The notes below the pieces were generated by a model that did no database searches, was not told the origin of the DNA, and was given only the letters and a program-made list of their open reading frames with translations. 64,000 nucleotides of DNA from contig NZ_RJLM01000012.1 in the NCBI RefSeq assembly GCF_004104355.1, positions 52,179 through 116,178 of the forward strand, written 5' to 3'. Shown here piece by piece: positions 51,619 through 60,395 of the stretch. The stretch's first letter is position 1; each line of letters opens with the position of its first letter. The translations under genes were made by a program, and so were the position numbers. The stretch is from Photobacterium chitinilyticum (GTDB taxonomy: Bacteria; Pseudomonadota; Gammaproteobacteria; Enterobacterales; Vibrionaceae).

Positions 51619-53067
51619 ATGAAATTTATCGTTAAACCCCATCCTGAGATTTTTGTAAAGAGTGAATCTATTCGTAAGCGCTTTACTAAAATCCTAGAGA
51701 GTAATATTCGCATTATTCTTCAGCGTTTGTCTGATTCTGTGTCGGTCGTTAACCGCCGTACTTACATTGAAGTCACGGTGAAGGATGAGACTATTCGTGA
51801 GCAGGTACTGGCTGCACTAACGCAGACTCCGGGTATTCATCATGTGCTGGAAGTTAATCAAACTGACTTCACAGATATGCATGATATCTATGAGAAAACA
51901 CTGGATCTTGTTCGTGATGATCTTGTCGGCAAAACATTCTGTGTCCGCGCGAAACGTGTCGGTAAGCATGATTTCACCTCTATTGAGTTAGAGCGTTATG
52001 TCGGTGGTGGCTTGAACCAGGCGGTAGAATCAGCCAAGGTTAAACTGAAAAAGCCCGATGTGACGGTAAATATCGAGATTGAAAACGGTATTTTGAACCA
52101 AGTATTGGCTCGCCATAAAGGTTTGGGTGGCTTCCCGCTAGGTACACAGGAAGATGTACTGAGTTTGATTTCCGGTGGTTTTGATTCCGGTGTATCGAGT
52201 TACCTGCATATCAAGCGTGGTAGCAAGGTCCATTACTGCTTCTTTAATCTAGGTGGTCCGGCTCATGAAATCGGCGTAAAGCAGGTATCACATTTTATCT
52301 GGAAGAAATACGGTTCCTCAGCCAAAGTTAAATTCATTGCGATTGATTTTGAGCCGGTAGTTGCTGAAATCTTGGAAAATGTTGCCGATGGCCAGATGGG
52401 CGTTGTACTTAAGCGTATGTTTATGCGTGCTGCCGGTCAGGTTGCAGAGCGCTTTGGTATCCAGGCACTGGTAACAGGTGAAGCGCTTGGCCAGGTTTCA
52501 AGCCAGACTTTGACCAACCTCCGTATGATTGATGGCGTGACCGACAGCTTGATTCTTCGACCGTTGATCAACTGGGACAAAGAAGACATCATTAATGTCG
52601 CTCGTGATATTGGCACCGAAGATTTTGCCAAGACTATGCCGGAATTTTGCGGTGTGATCTCGAAAAGCCCGACAGTGAAAGCGGTAAAAGACAAGCTGGA
52701 AGCTGAAGAGGCGAAATTTGATTTTGCAGTGCTCGATCGTGTGGTTCAAGAGGCCCGTGTGATTGATATTCGTGATATCGAAAAAGAAAGCCAAGAGCAG
52801 GCTCCGGAGATTGAGCTGGTTGATCAGATCGATAGTGGCTCAATTGTCTTGGATATCCGCAGCCCGGACGAAGAAGATGAAAATCCGCTGCAAATTGAAA
52901 ATGTCGAGATTAAGCATCTGCCGTTCTACAAGCTGGCGACGCAGTTCGGAGATCTTCCGCAAGACAATACTTACCTTCTGTACTGTGACCGTGGTGTGAT
53001 GAGTCGCCTGCAGGCACTGTACCTGAAAGAAAACGGTTTTGATAACGTTAAGGTTTATCGCCCTTAA
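51619..53067 (+). CDS. thiI: tRNA 4-thiouridine / thiamine thiazole sulfurtransferase ThiI
   Basis: Adds sulfur to U8 of tRNA and to the ThiS carrier for thiazole synthesis. The 482-aa product has an N-terminal ferredoxin-like and THUMP region, the PP-loop [10 protein letters not shown], and a C-terminal rhodanese domain with the catalytic cysteine in [11 protein letters not shown]. The frame opens 34 codons upstream; ATG at 51619 matches the family start [11 protein letters not shown]. Divergent partner yajL lies beyond the terminator, as in enterics. Confidence 0.96.
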   Translation: MKFIVKPHPEIFVKSESIRKRFTKILESNIRIILQRLSDSVSVVNRRTYIEVTVKDETIREQVLAALTQTPGIHHVLEVNQTDFTDMHDIYEKTLDLVRDDLVGKTFCVRAKRVGKHDFTSIELERYVGGGLNQAVESAKVKLKKPDVTVNIEIENGILNQVLARHKGLGGFPLGTQEDVLSLISGGFDSGVSSYLHIKRGSKVHYCFFNLGGPAHEIGVKQVSHFIWKKYGSSAKVKFIAIDFEPVVAEILENVADGQMGVVLKRMFMRAAGQVAERFGIQALVTGEALGQVSSQTLTNLRMIDGVTDSLILRPLINWDKEDIINVARDIGTEDFAKTMPEFCGVISKSPTVKAVKDKLEAEEAKFDFAVLDRVVQEARVIDIRDIEKESQEQAPEIELVDQIDSGSIVLDIRSPDEEDENPLQIENVEIKHLPFYKLATQFGDLPQDNTYLLYCDRGVMSRLQALYLKENGFDNVKVYRP

Positions 53068-53100
53068 TTGGGATAGTGCCTGAAACGCTGACCAATACAA

Positions 53101-53130
53101 ACGAGAGCCCCTTCGGCTCTCGTTTTTTTT
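53101..53130 (+). terminator. Rho-independent terminator after thiI
   Basis: Nine-bp stem ACGAGAGCC / GGCTCTCGT with a 5-base loop, then eight T. Confidence 0.93.
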
Positions 53131-53174
53131 GGATCCAAGGAAAAGTGGAGGCAAGACATGATGAGCAGTACTAG

Positions 53175-53206
53175 TTCCCTCCCCTTTTGAAGGGGAGGGT
53201 GGGGTT
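53175..53206. repeat. G-rich palindromic repeat, copy 1
   Basis: CCCTCCCCTT (53177-53186) and AAGGGGAGGG (53190-53199) form a 10-bp perfect inverted repeat with a 3-base loop, followed by TGGGG. A near-identical unit is at 58744-58782. The form recalls REP-like elements. Confidence 0.7.
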
Positions 53207-53218
53207 AAGCGAAACAGC

Positions 53219-53842
53219 CTACACCCTCGGCAACACGTCATAATGCATGTTCGGCCATACGACCATCGGTTTGGCCACTTCTGCGGCTTTTTCTTTGCCT
53301 GCCAGACGGACGATAATTTCCAAAGCAAACTCCTGCGAGGTACCCGGTCCCTGGCTGGTTAGCAGGTTACCGTTGACATCAAAGACCACACGCTTGGTAC
53401 GGCGGCGATCTTCTGGGATCTGTTCCATGAAAGCCGGGTGGGCAGTCATAATGGCTTTTGGGTACATCTGGTGATGCTCAAGAACAACGGCCGGAGCGGC
53501 ACAGATAGCGGCAACCAGCTTGCCGTCATATTTATGCTGGTTGACAAATTCTATCAGTAACGGGCTGTCACGGAAGCACTCGGCGCCGCCGAGACCGCCT
53601 GGCAGCACCACGCAGTCAAACGGGTCATCGGCAATAGAAACGAGTGCGACATCAGCAACAAGCTTGATACCACGCGAGCCCGCTACGATTAATGCGCCGT
53701 CAGATGCTGCACTGGCAGTCGTAACCTCAAAGCCAGCACGGATCAGGATATCGATAGTATTGATCGCTTCCATCTCTTCGGTACCGGGGGCGATACATAC
53801 TGCTACTTTGATAGGTCGTTGCAGCTGAGCGTCATTGGTCAT
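53219..53842 (-). CDS. yajL: DJ-1/PfpI-family protein YajL
   Basis: Cytosolic oxidative-stress protein of the DJ-1 superfamily, reported as chaperone and deglycase. The 207-aa product has the nucleophile elbow with conserved cysteine in AAICAAPAVVLE (about residue 112), the partner glutamate in APGTEEMEA, and TSQGPGTSQEFA. It overlaps the end of panE by 11 bases, indicating co-transcription. Opposite thiI. Confidence 0.93.
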   Translation of the reverse strand: MTNDAQLQRPIKVAVCIAPGTEEMEAINTIDILIRAGFEVTTASAASDGALIVAGSRGIKLVADVALVSIADDPFDCVVLPGGLGGAECFRDSPLLIEFVNQHKYDGKLVAAICAAPAVVLEHHQMYPKAIMTAHPAFMEQIPEDRRRTKRVVFDVNGNLLTSQGPGTSQEFALEIIVRLAGKEKAAEVAKPMVVWPNMHYDVLPRV

Positions 53843-54737
53843 TATATTGTTGCTCCAGTTGTTTAATTTGTTGCCATAGCCGGGTGTTCACCGGAACGGC
53901 TATCCGGTGTGCTTGTGCCCGTGCAATTAGGTAGCCAGTAATATAGTCGATTTCTGTGGTTCTATGCTGGCAAATGTCTTGATTCATAGAAGAAAAGTTT
54001 TGGCCTGTGGCATTGATGACCTTGCTCGTCAACTGTCTGAGCTCGCCGCTGTTAATTGAGTAGCCTTCTGCCGTCATAACTTGGGCAACCTCGTCACAGA
54101 TATCATTGAGTTGATGGGTGAATGCCTTACCGGCCAGTTCGCCATTACGGCATTGGTAGATAGCCGTCAGCGGGTTGATGGCACAGTTTATCGCCAGCTT
54201 TTGCCATAGCGGGAGGTTGATATCTTCGTGCCACTGGCAGGGAGATAGGGCGTCATCAAGTACCAAGGACAAATAGTGGTGTGCCTTGCCTGCGGTATTC
54301 AGGGCACCAATCCAGGTTTGTCCTAGTCCGGTGTGGCTTACCTGTTGGCTGTCAGGACGAAATGCCGCCTGTGAGGTAGTGGCATATAAAAGGGGGTTAT
54401 CAGGCAACAGTTGATGGGTGACTTGTTGGCTCCCCATCCCGTTGTGCATGATGACCACGGATGTTTCCTGCCTAAGATAGGGCTGGATATCGCGAATGGC
54501 CTGTTCGACTTGAAAGGCTTTGACGGTAATAAGAACACAGTCCGAGTCTTTCAGCGCTTCAGGTTGATTGGCTGAAAAAGAGTAGGATTCATGTGGGCTT
54601 TGTGGCTCAAGTGGGTTCAGCTGTATAGCTAGAGTTGGGGTGCTATCCCGGGTCCAGAAATGTACCTTGTGATGCACCGCTAGTTTACATCCCCATAAAC
54701 GGCCTACGGCCCCCGCACCGACAACGGTCAATTTCAC
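53832..54737 (-). CDS. panE: 2-dehydropantoate 2-reductase
   Basis: NADPH-dependent reduction of ketopantoate to pantoate in coenzyme A synthesis. The 301-aa product has the N-terminal dinucleotide motif VGAGAVGRLWG, the catalytic lysine region LWQKLAINCAINPLTA, and the C-terminal helical domain. Upstream partner of yajL. Confidence 0.93.
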   Translation of the reverse strand: MKLTVVGAGAVGRLWGCKLAVHHKVHFWTRDSTPTLAIQLNPLEPQSPHESYSFSANQPEALKDSDCVLITVKAFQVEQAIRDIQPYLRQETSVVIMHNGMGSQQVTHQLLPDNPLLYATTSQAAFRPDSQQVSHTGLGQTWIGALNTAGKAHHYLSLVLDDALSPCQWHEDINLPLWQKLAINCAINPLTAIYQCRNGELAGKAFTHQLNDICDEVAQVMTAEGYSINSGELRQLTSKVINATGQNFSSMNQDICQHRTTEIDYITGYLIARAQAHRIAVPVNTRLWQQIKQLEQQYNDQ

Positions 54738-54815
54738 CTGAACTCTCCCTTTGTTGTCTAATTTTGTATTGGGCTCAGGATAGCATTTTCTGTCGTTAGG
54801 GTTGAACAGGTAAGC

Positions 54816-54841
54816 GAAGGCACATCATAGGATGTGCCTTC
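54816..54841 (-). terminator. Hairpin after the first ompK
   Basis: Perfect 11-bp stem GAAGGCACATC / GATGTGCCTTC with loop ATAG, 30 bases beyond the stop of the 54872-55711 gene. No strong U-tract on the minus strand. Confidence 0.6.
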
Positions 54842-54871
54842 TGAGTGTTTATCTTAGCGTAACAAGGAATG

Positions 54872-55711
54872 CTAGAACTTGTAGTTAGCCGAAAAGTAGT
54901 GGCCCCAACCTGTTGTATCACCTGCAAAGCCGCCATCTTTAAATAGTGCCATATTGTGGTAATACTTCAGTCCGTAACCAAAAGCCCATTGCGGGGTGTG
55001 GTAGTAAATACCGTTGAACCACTCTACGGCTGTGGTTGTTCGGTTGACGTCATCTGAAATTTTCGAAGCACCAAACTTGTAATCGAGATAGCCCTGGTAG
55101 GTGATAAAGTCACCACTGCTGAGGGTATACCACGGTTTAAACCAGTTGGTGGATATCATGTAACCATCCCATTCGCTTTCATTGTCCGCCCCAAAATTCT
55201 CGCGGACATAGCGGGCATAGGTGTTGAGTCCCACTTTTCCGAACCACGGCACCTGAACATCAGAACCAATTCCGATGTAGTGTTCGAATAAAGCGTTGTC
55301 ACCAACGTTCGTGACGGTCGAAATATAGAGTTCTTGTACTGGTCCAAAGGACAGGTCCTTACCTGTGATAGCGTCTAATGAAGCTCTTGGTGCAAATTTG
55401 AAGAAAAAGTTATCCGCAAAGTCGTTACTGCCTTCGGGTTTGTTACGGTCTGAGTTGCTGGAGTTTAGAACATCAAACACATCCAGATAGCCATAGAGAT
55501 CCAGCCAGCCGGATCGTCCCCCGAATTCCATCTCGAAGTAGGTATCATCCTGAAACCCGAATGGGATGCGGTTATTGATACTTTGCATCAGGTTAAAAGT
55601 GAACCATTTGTAGTCATTTTTTCTGATGTCGTCGGAGTAATCGACGGCGAAACTCACACCGGGTAGGGCGAGGGCGGTACTGATACTAAGAGCTGCCAGA
55701 GTTTTATACAT
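54872..55711 (-). CDS. ompK: OmpK/Tsx-family outer-membrane porin, copy 1
   Basis: Outer-membrane beta-barrel of the nucleoside-specific channel family; OmpK is the vibriophage KVP40 receptor in Vibrio. The 279-aa product has a signal peptide (cleavage after SFA), VDYSDDIRKNDYKWFTFNLMQ, EMEFGGRSGWLDLYGYLDVF, FAPRASLDAITGKDLSFGPVQ and ends FSANYKF, the C-terminal aromatic barrel signal. It has an insertion around the surface loops compared with copy 2 (56077-56862). Confidence 0.9.
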   Translation of the reverse strand: MYKTLAALSISTALALPGVSFAVDYSDDIRKNDYKWFTFNLMQSINNRIPFGFQDDTYFEMEFGGRSGWLDLYGYLDVFDVLNSSNSDRNKPEGSNDFADNFFFKFAPRASLDAITGKDLSFGPVQELYISTVTNVGDNALFEHYIGIGSDVQVPWFGKVGLNTYARYVRENFGADNESEWDGYMISTNWFKPWYTLSSGDFITYQGYLDYKFGASKISDDVNRTTTAVEWFNGIYYHTPQWAFGYGLKYYHNMALFKDGGFAGDTTGWGHYFSANYKF

Positions 55712-56031
55712 GATGACTTCTCGCTAACCATTTGCCATTGCTTGTAATTCTTCTTGCCATTTTGTGCATTTTTACAAAATGCAATTGTCAGAATAGACAG
55801 AACAAGAAGTATGTCGTGAGCGTGTTATAGGAGTAAAAATATACTTCGCACTCATACAGCAAAGGCTAGCGCAAATTCTCAGCGCTGTTTTTCCGTCTTA
55901 TTGCTAAGCCGTTTTTCTCAGTTACTGGTAAAAGAGACAGGAAAAATATGGAAGAAAAAGAAATAGAAAGCAGAGGTGTCTCGGAAGTAATTTCAATCTT
56001 ATTTTCGAGATTAATTTATGGCAAATAGCAA
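55712..56031. promoter_or_regulatory. Spacer between the two ompK genes
   Basis: About 50 bases upstream of copy 1, TGCATTTT (55765-55772) and AAAATGCA (55776-55783) form a perfect inverted repeat with a 3-base centre, possibly an operator. The rest of the spacer is AT-rich and holds nothing I can name. Confidence 0.35.
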
Positions 56032-56053
56032 AAAGGCACCATCAGGTGCCTTT
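56032..56053 (-). terminator. Rho-independent terminator after the second ompK
   Basis: Nine-bp stem AAAGGCACC / GGTGCCTTT with loop ATCA; on the minus strand it ends in TTTTTGC. Confidence 0.88.
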
Positions 56054-56076
56054 ATCATGTTAGGTACAATATTCAC

Positions 56077-56862
56077 TTAGAACTTGTAAGTTACACTTAC
56101 GTAGTGACCAACGCCGCTAGACTTGAAGCCAGAAGAGTCTTTGATACCGTAGATGTCTTTATACGCTTTCAGGCCGTAACCCACTGCGTAGCGATCAGAG
56201 TGCCAGTACAGGCCGTTGAACATCGCACCACCGTTGCTCGCTGTAGAGTACTCATCTTTCATATCGAATTGGTAATCGATGTAACCCTGGTAAGAGATGA
56301 AGCTGCCGTTCTCGAAGAAGTAGAATGGCTTGAACCAGTTAGTTGAGATTTGGTAACCGTTCCAATCTTTTTTGTTTGAGTCGTATGTTCCGTATAGGTT
56401 TAGGCCTACTTTGCCAAACCAAGGAACCATTACGTCAGAACCAAGACCAATTTTCTGAGAGTTAACGCCAGAGTTACCACCCCACTCCATAAGAGTCGCA
56501 AGGTAAAGCTCCTGAACTGGACCGAAAGACAGGTCTTTGCCCGTTACCGCATCAAGAGACATACGAGGAGCGAACTTCATGAAGATTTTTTCTTTGCCTG
56601 CTTTGTCGCTATCTGGATCGCTAGTCAGGTTGAACACATCAACATAACCGTATAGATCAAAGATACCAGAGCGGCCGCCGAATTCCATTTCAAGATAGTC
56701 GTGGCTTGATTCGCCTGGTAGCTCGTCAAAAGCATACATCAGGTTGAACTGTGACCAGCTGTAGTCGTTCTTGTGGATGTCATCAGAATAGTCTGCTGCA
56801 TTTACTGCTGCTGGTAGAGCGGTTGCCGCTAATACGCTCAGTGCTACTAGTGATTTACGCAT
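56077..56862 (-). CDS. ompK: OmpK/Tsx-family outer-membrane porin, copy 2
   Basis: The 261-aa paralog has a signal peptide (cleavage after VNA), ADYSDDIHKNDYSWSQFNLMY, EMEFGGRSGIFDLYGYVDVF, FAPRMSLDAVTGKDLSFGPVQ, WFGKVGLNLYGTYD and the terminal VSVTYKF. It is likely the main OmpK, being closer to the usual length. Transcribed first of the two but separated from copy 1 by a terminator and 365 bases, so each probably has its own promoter. Confidence 0.92.
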   Translation of the reverse strand: MRKSLVALSVLAATALPAAVNAADYSDDIHKNDYSWSQFNLMYAFDELPGESSHDYLEMEFGGRSGIFDLYGYVDVFNLTSDPDSDKAGKEKIFMKFAPRMSLDAVTGKDLSFGPVQELYLATLMEWGGNSGVNSQKIGLGSDVMVPWFGKVGLNLYGTYDSNKKDWNGYQISTNWFKPFYFFENGSFISYQGYIDYQFDMKDEYSTASNGGAMFNGLYWHSDRYAVGYGLKAYKDIYGIKDSSGFKSSGVGHYVSVTYKF

Positions 56863-57005
56863 GGTTAATTCTCGCTAATTGTTTTTAAGAGTCGGACTTA
56901 TAGTTTTGGGGTTGTCCGTATTTATGGCGGTGATTCTATTGCTTTATGTCACTCTTGTGAATGTAACGATTGCGCGATCCTTTTCCAAACGTGAACTCGA
57001 TCTTC

Positions 57006-57019
57006 TGTAATCGATTACA
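57006..57019. promoter_or_regulatory. GalR/LacI-type operator upstream of ompK copy 2
   Basis: TGTAATCGATTACA is a perfect 14-bp palindrome matching the GalR/GalS form TGTAANCGNTTACA. It lies 144 bases upstream of the ompK ATG in the 363-base spacer 56863-57225, which otherwise shows only a CTCGATC direct repeat flanking the site and a hairpin near 57089. Confidence 0.5.
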
Positions 57020-57088
57020 ATGTGGGGTGATAGTGATCTCGATCGTTATTTTTGATGTTTTTAATGAATATTTTCTGAACCAAGTGAT

Positions 57089-57112
57089 AAACCGCTCATC
57101 TAAGAGCGGTTT
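57089..57112 (-). terminator. Hairpin after ampG
   Basis: Nine-bp stem AAACCGCTC / GAGCGGTTT with a 6-base loop. It is 114 bases beyond the ampG stop; the minus-strand flank has only a short T run. Confidence 0.55.
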
Positions 57113-57225
57113 GAAGGGGCTTTTTTAGGCACTAAAGGGTTATAAATGGAAGGTGAAGGCATTATTCGTCAACAGAATACTTTCGGTTTTGGCGATGCAC
57201 TCGAATTTGTGGTGAGTATTGTTGA

Positions 57226-58608
57226 TCAACCCGCTTCAGAACTGGTTTCAGAAGCTGAGTTTGAGTTTCTGTCGACAGCATAGATCAACAATAAAACAGG
57301 CAAACCAATAAGCGCTGTTGTTAAAAAGAAAATGTTATATCCAAACGTATCGACATACAGGCCTGAAAAACCGGCAATAAACTTTGGAAACAACAACATA
57401 ATAGAGCTGAACAGGGCATATTGAGTTGCTGAGAATGCAACATTAGTCAAGCTGGACATATAGGTGATGAATGCTGCGGTCGCAATACCGGCACTCAGGT
57501 TATCGATTGATATCACCAATGTCAGCATAGGTAGGCTATTGCCCATATAGGTAAACAACATAAACAAGATATTGGTGCCTGCTGCCAATATTGCGCCCAG
57601 GGCAAGAATACGTAGTGTATTGAACTTGCTGACTAAAATACCGCCGAGGCCTGCACCCAACAAGGTCATGATCACTCCGTATATTTTGGATACAGAGGCT
57701 ACTTCGGTTTTGCTGAATCCCATATCGACGTAGAAGGCATTTGCCATCACACCCATAACAACATCTGAAATTCGATAACAGCCAATGAGTACGAGAATGA
57801 GTAGGGCATCACGGCCATAGCGGGAGAAGAAGTCCTTAAATGGCATTACCGCGGCGGTATAGAACCATGCTGCGACTCTTGCTAGTTTCGGATCCATTCC
57901 ATTTTCAGTGAGTTGTCGACGGTAGTTACGTTCAATATTGTCAATCTCAGCACTGTCAATACTCGGTTCGTGGATGCACAATGCTGTGATTAGGCCGACA
58001 AGCATGAAGGCTGCCATGATGAAGTAGGCATGCTTCCATCCATTGACATCATAGCCATTGTCGGAGCCAAACCAGGCAGCAAAAGCCAATGCACCAGCAC
58101 CAGCTAAGATCATCGCTAACCGATAGCCTGTCATATAGGCTGCTGCAAGGGCTGCCTGAAGTCTTTCTGAGGCCATTTCAATCCGGTAAGCATCAATGAC
58201 GATATCTTGCGAGGCTGAAGAAAAGGCAACAATTACGGCAAAGACAGCCAATTGTACGAGGTCGAGCTGCGGGTTGCTCATCGCCATGCCACACAACGAG
58301 GCGATGATGAGGAGTTGTGAAAATACCATCCAACCACGGCGGCGACCTAATAGACCGGACAGAATCGGAACAGGAAAACGGTCAATTAACGGTGACCAGA
58401 TCCACTTAAAGCCATACGCCAAAGCCACCCAACTAAAAAAGCCGATGTCCGTGCGGCTGACTTCGGCTTCGCGAAGCCAGAATGACAAGGTGCCAAATAC
58501 CAGTAGTAGAGGAAGACCGGAAGAAAAGCCCAGAGCGAGCATGATTAGCACTTTCTTTTCGAAATAAACGCGCCAGCCTAAATTGTTACCGTTGATTGAT
58601 TGTTCCAT
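57226..58608 (-). CDS. ampG: Muropeptide permease AmpG
   Basis: Inner-membrane MFS importer of anhydro-muropeptides released by lytic transglycosylases, feeding cell-wall recycling and beta-lactamase signalling. The 460-aa product has about 12-14 helices with MLALGFSSGLPLLLVFGTLS, GFFSWVALAYGFKWIWSPLIDR, FSSASQDIVIDAYRIEM, AAYMTGYRLAMI and SLTNVAFSATQYALFSS. Matches the AmpG family in length and order. Confidence 0.94.
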   Translation of the reverse strand: MEQSINGNNLGWRVYFEKKVLIMLALGFSSGLPLLLVFGTLSFWLREAEVSRTDIGFFSWVALAYGFKWIWSPLIDRFPVPILSGLLGRRRGWMVFSQLLIIASLCGMAMSNPQLDLVQLAVFAVIVAFSSASQDIVIDAYRIEMASERLQAALAAAYMTGYRLAMILAGAGALAFAAWFGSDNGYDVNGWKHAYFIMAAFMLVGLITALCIHEPSIDSAEIDNIERNYRRQLTENGMDPKLARVAAWFYTAAVMPFKDFFSRYGRDALLILVLIGCYRISDVVMGVMANAFYVDMGFSKTEVASVSKIYGVIMTLLGAGLGGILVSKFNTLRILALGAILAAGTNILFMLFTYMGNSLPMLTLVISIDNLSAGIATAAFITYMSSLTNVAFSATQYALFSSIMLLFPKFIAGFSGLYVDTFGYNIFFLTTALIGLPVLLLIYAVDRNSNSASETSSEAG

Positions 58609-58743
58609 GTCTTCCTCAAAATCATTACAGCGTTACCGCTTTTCCCGATTATAAAATAAAGCTACGGAGAACTTCAGTAAAAAGACAGTAAAAGATTGAG
58701 GGGGCAATCCTAGAGCGAAGGAGGAGTGAGTCGCTGATTTTTT

Positions 58744-58782
58744 TGTTCCCTCCCTTTTGAAGGGGAGGGCTAGGGTGGGGGG
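58744..58782. repeat. G-rich palindromic repeat, copy 2
   Basis: GTTCCCTCCCTTTTGAAG followed by GGGAGGGCTAGGGTGGGG repeats the unit at 53175-53206 with one fewer C in the left arm and an added CTAG. It lies between ampG and a hypothetical gene. Confidence 0.7.
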
Positions 58783-58802
58783 CTGCGGAATTCTGTTTTT
58801 TA

Positions 58803-59165
58803 TTACGGCCGAATCCCCTGCATTTTTTTCTGGTGTTCACCGAGTCCAAGTAAAAACTGGGCTGTGGTTGTTACTTTGAACTGAATAAAGTTGTTACCCA
58901 ACAGTTCATGTTCTTCCAGCGATTCGAGTAAATGGAGCAGGTACCAATAGGCGGATTCATAGCTGTCTGTGGGGGGGCCTGATGCTACAGAAAGTTTCCA
59001 CCAATCATGCAGATGCTCGGTACAGGTTTTTGTCATGGAGTTGTAGCTGACATCGCCACTCAGTGTTCCGAGTGCACTTAATGCCAAGGCTGGCGCATAG
59101 TCAGAGATATGCTGATTGACCAATTCAGAAGAAACATCTGGCCGAGATGAGATCAGTGTAAGCAT
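58803..59165 (-). CDS. Unrecognised 120-aa protein
   Basis: Soluble, mostly helical product (MLTLISSRPDVSSELVNQHI start; DYAPALALSALGTLSGDV, WWKLSVASGPPTDSYESAYW, LLHLLESLEEHELLG, TTTAQFLLGLGEHQKKMQG). No known motif is seen. The ATG at 59165 follows AGGTGA by 5 bases; a GTG three codons earlier is the frame start. It lies 42 bases after ppiA on the same strand, and its ribosome site can pair with a sequence just after the ppiA stop. Confidence 0.7.
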   Translation of the reverse strand: MLTLISSRPDVSSELVNQHISDYAPALALSALGTLSGDVSYNSMTKTCTEHLHDWWKLSVASGPPTDSYESAYWYLLHLLESLEEHELLGNNFIQFKVTTTAQFLLGLGEHQKKMQGIRP

Positions 59166-59170
59166 AGCAG

Positions 59171-59210
59171 TCACCTGGTCGTAGACTAACGGCCAGGTGA
59201 CGTTAGTCTA
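59171..59210 (-). promoter_or_regulatory. Mutually exclusive hairpins between ppiA and the 120-aa gene
   Basis: On the minus-strand mRNA, TAGACTAACG (starting at the ppiA stop codon) pairs perfectly with CGTTAGTCTA ten bases later. The loop contains TCACCTGG, which pairs perfectly with CCAGGTGA holding the downstream ribosome site AGGTGA. The second hairpin would hide the ribosome site. Confidence 0.45.
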
Positions 59211-59762
59211 CTCTTTGATAATAGTAATAGCTTTAATAACTATAGGCTGTTGCGGGACATCTTTCATACCCATAGAGCGGATAGTTGTGGTAGGAATTTC
59301 AGCCATTTTTTCTATAACTGAGAAGCCCTTCACAACTTTTCCGAATACAGCATAACCCGGACGGCTGCCTTGAGCATCCAAGAATGAATTGTTCTGGTAA
59401 TTGATATAAAACTGACGAGTCGCCGAATCAGGATCCTGGGTACGCGCCATCGCGATGGTTGCTCGAGCATTGCTAACACCGTTGGCAGATTCATTTTTTA
59501 TCGGCTCATAGCTTGGTCGACGTTGTAAATCTTTGTCGAAACCGCCTCCCTGTGCCATAAATCCTGGGATTATGCGGTGAAAAATAGTACCGACGTAGCT
59601 GCCGTCTTCCACATAACGCAGGAAGTTCTGGCTTGATAGCGGCGCGTTCTTTTCATCCAGCTGGACAGTCAGTTCACCGAGGTTAGTCGTAACCAGTACT
59701 TGTGTGGCAGCACTGACTGGTAACGCAAAGCTCAGTAGCAAAGCGAAAAGGTAGCGGTGCAT
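59208..59762 (-). CDS. ppiA: Periplasmic peptidyl-prolyl cis-trans isomerase A (cyclophilin)
   Basis: Periplasmic foldase of the cyclophilin family. The 184-aa product has a signal peptide (YLFALLLSFALPVSA), then TNLGELTVQLDEKNAP, FHRIIPGFMAQGGGF (catalytic Arg and Phe), ATIAMARTQDPDSATRQFYIN and GYAVFGKVVKG. Its ATG overlaps the yajG stop (TAATG). Confidence 0.95.
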   Translation of the reverse strand: MHRYLFALLLSFALPVSAATQVLVTTNLGELTVQLDEKNAPLSSQNFLRYVEDGSYVGTIFHRIIPGFMAQGGGFDKDLQRRPSYEPIKNESANGVSNARATIAMARTQDPDSATRQFYINYQNNSFLDAQGSRPGYAVFGKVVKGFSVIEKMAEIPTTTIRSMGMKDVPQQPIVIKAITIIKE

Positions 59763-60331
59763 TACAGGTTCTCCTGCATGTAGTTGTTCAGTTCAGGATC
59801 GGCATGAATGTCTTTCAGTACGGCAGTGATTAGACTGTTCATCGCCTCTTCCATATCTCCCATAGAAGCACTCATTGTGCCTGTGCGCTCGGACTTGCCT
59901 GAGTATCGCTTGACGAACTTGCCGGCAGTGGACTCAACAACTAGCTGAAGTTGTAGCTTGCTGTTTAGCTCATGACTCATCATGCTGTGCTTGACGTTGA
60001 TCATCGCTTCCAGGATATCAAGGCGTAGGGTTCCCTGGCTGTCCTGTGTAATCACGTAACCTTGTGATCTCAGCTGGCGTGACAAGGCATCTTCAAGCGT
60101 TATACGTAAATTCTGCGTTGCATGCAGTGGCTGAACATTCTGGCGGCCGCTATCGACAACAGCAATAAATTGGGCGGTTCGTAGATCACGGCTTTCCAGG
60201 CTCAGGGCTTTCCCGTGCGCGGTAGCTTGTGTGGCAATGACAGGAGTCGGTGCAATTGTTAGCTGAGGTTCAGATGGAGCCGTACAGGCAGTCAGGGCCA
60301 AAACAGTGGCGGCAACAAAGAGCTTCTTCAT
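59762..60331 (-). CDS. yajG: YajG-family lipoprotein
   Basis: Outer-membrane-type lipoprotein of unknown role. The 189-aa product starts KKLFVAATVLALTACTAP, with lipobox LTAC, then the YajG domain (VIATQATAHGKALSLESRDLR, LEDALSRQLRSQGYVITQDS, AMINVKHSMMSHELNSKLQL). The frame opens further upstream in rlmG, but the ATG at 60331 gives the signal peptide. In vibrios and enterics yajG is near ampG, as here; the pair suggests a cell-wall link. Confidence 0.9.
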   Translation of the reverse strand: MKKLFVAATVLALTACTAPSEPQLTIAPTPVIATQATAHGKALSLESRDLRTAQFIAVVDSGRQNVQPLHATQNLRITLEDALSRQLRSQGYVITQDSQGTLRLDILEAMINVKHSMMSHELNSKLQLQLVVESTAGKFVKRYSGKSERTGTMSASMGDMEEAMNSLITAVLKDIHADPELNNYMQENL

Positions 60332-60395
60332 ACTTATTTCTATCCTTAACAAAAGCTGCAGCGGGCAAACAGCAGCTAAATAGTAAAACAATGGG

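Noticed and set aside
57147-57284. Small plus-strand frame starting MEGEGIIRQQNTFGFG
   Set aside because: Half of it is antisense to the ampG C-terminus and it has no ribosome site.
58649-58849. Minus frame containing PHPSPPLQKGG
   Set aside because: This peptide is the translation of the G-rich palindromic repeat, a common source of false genes.
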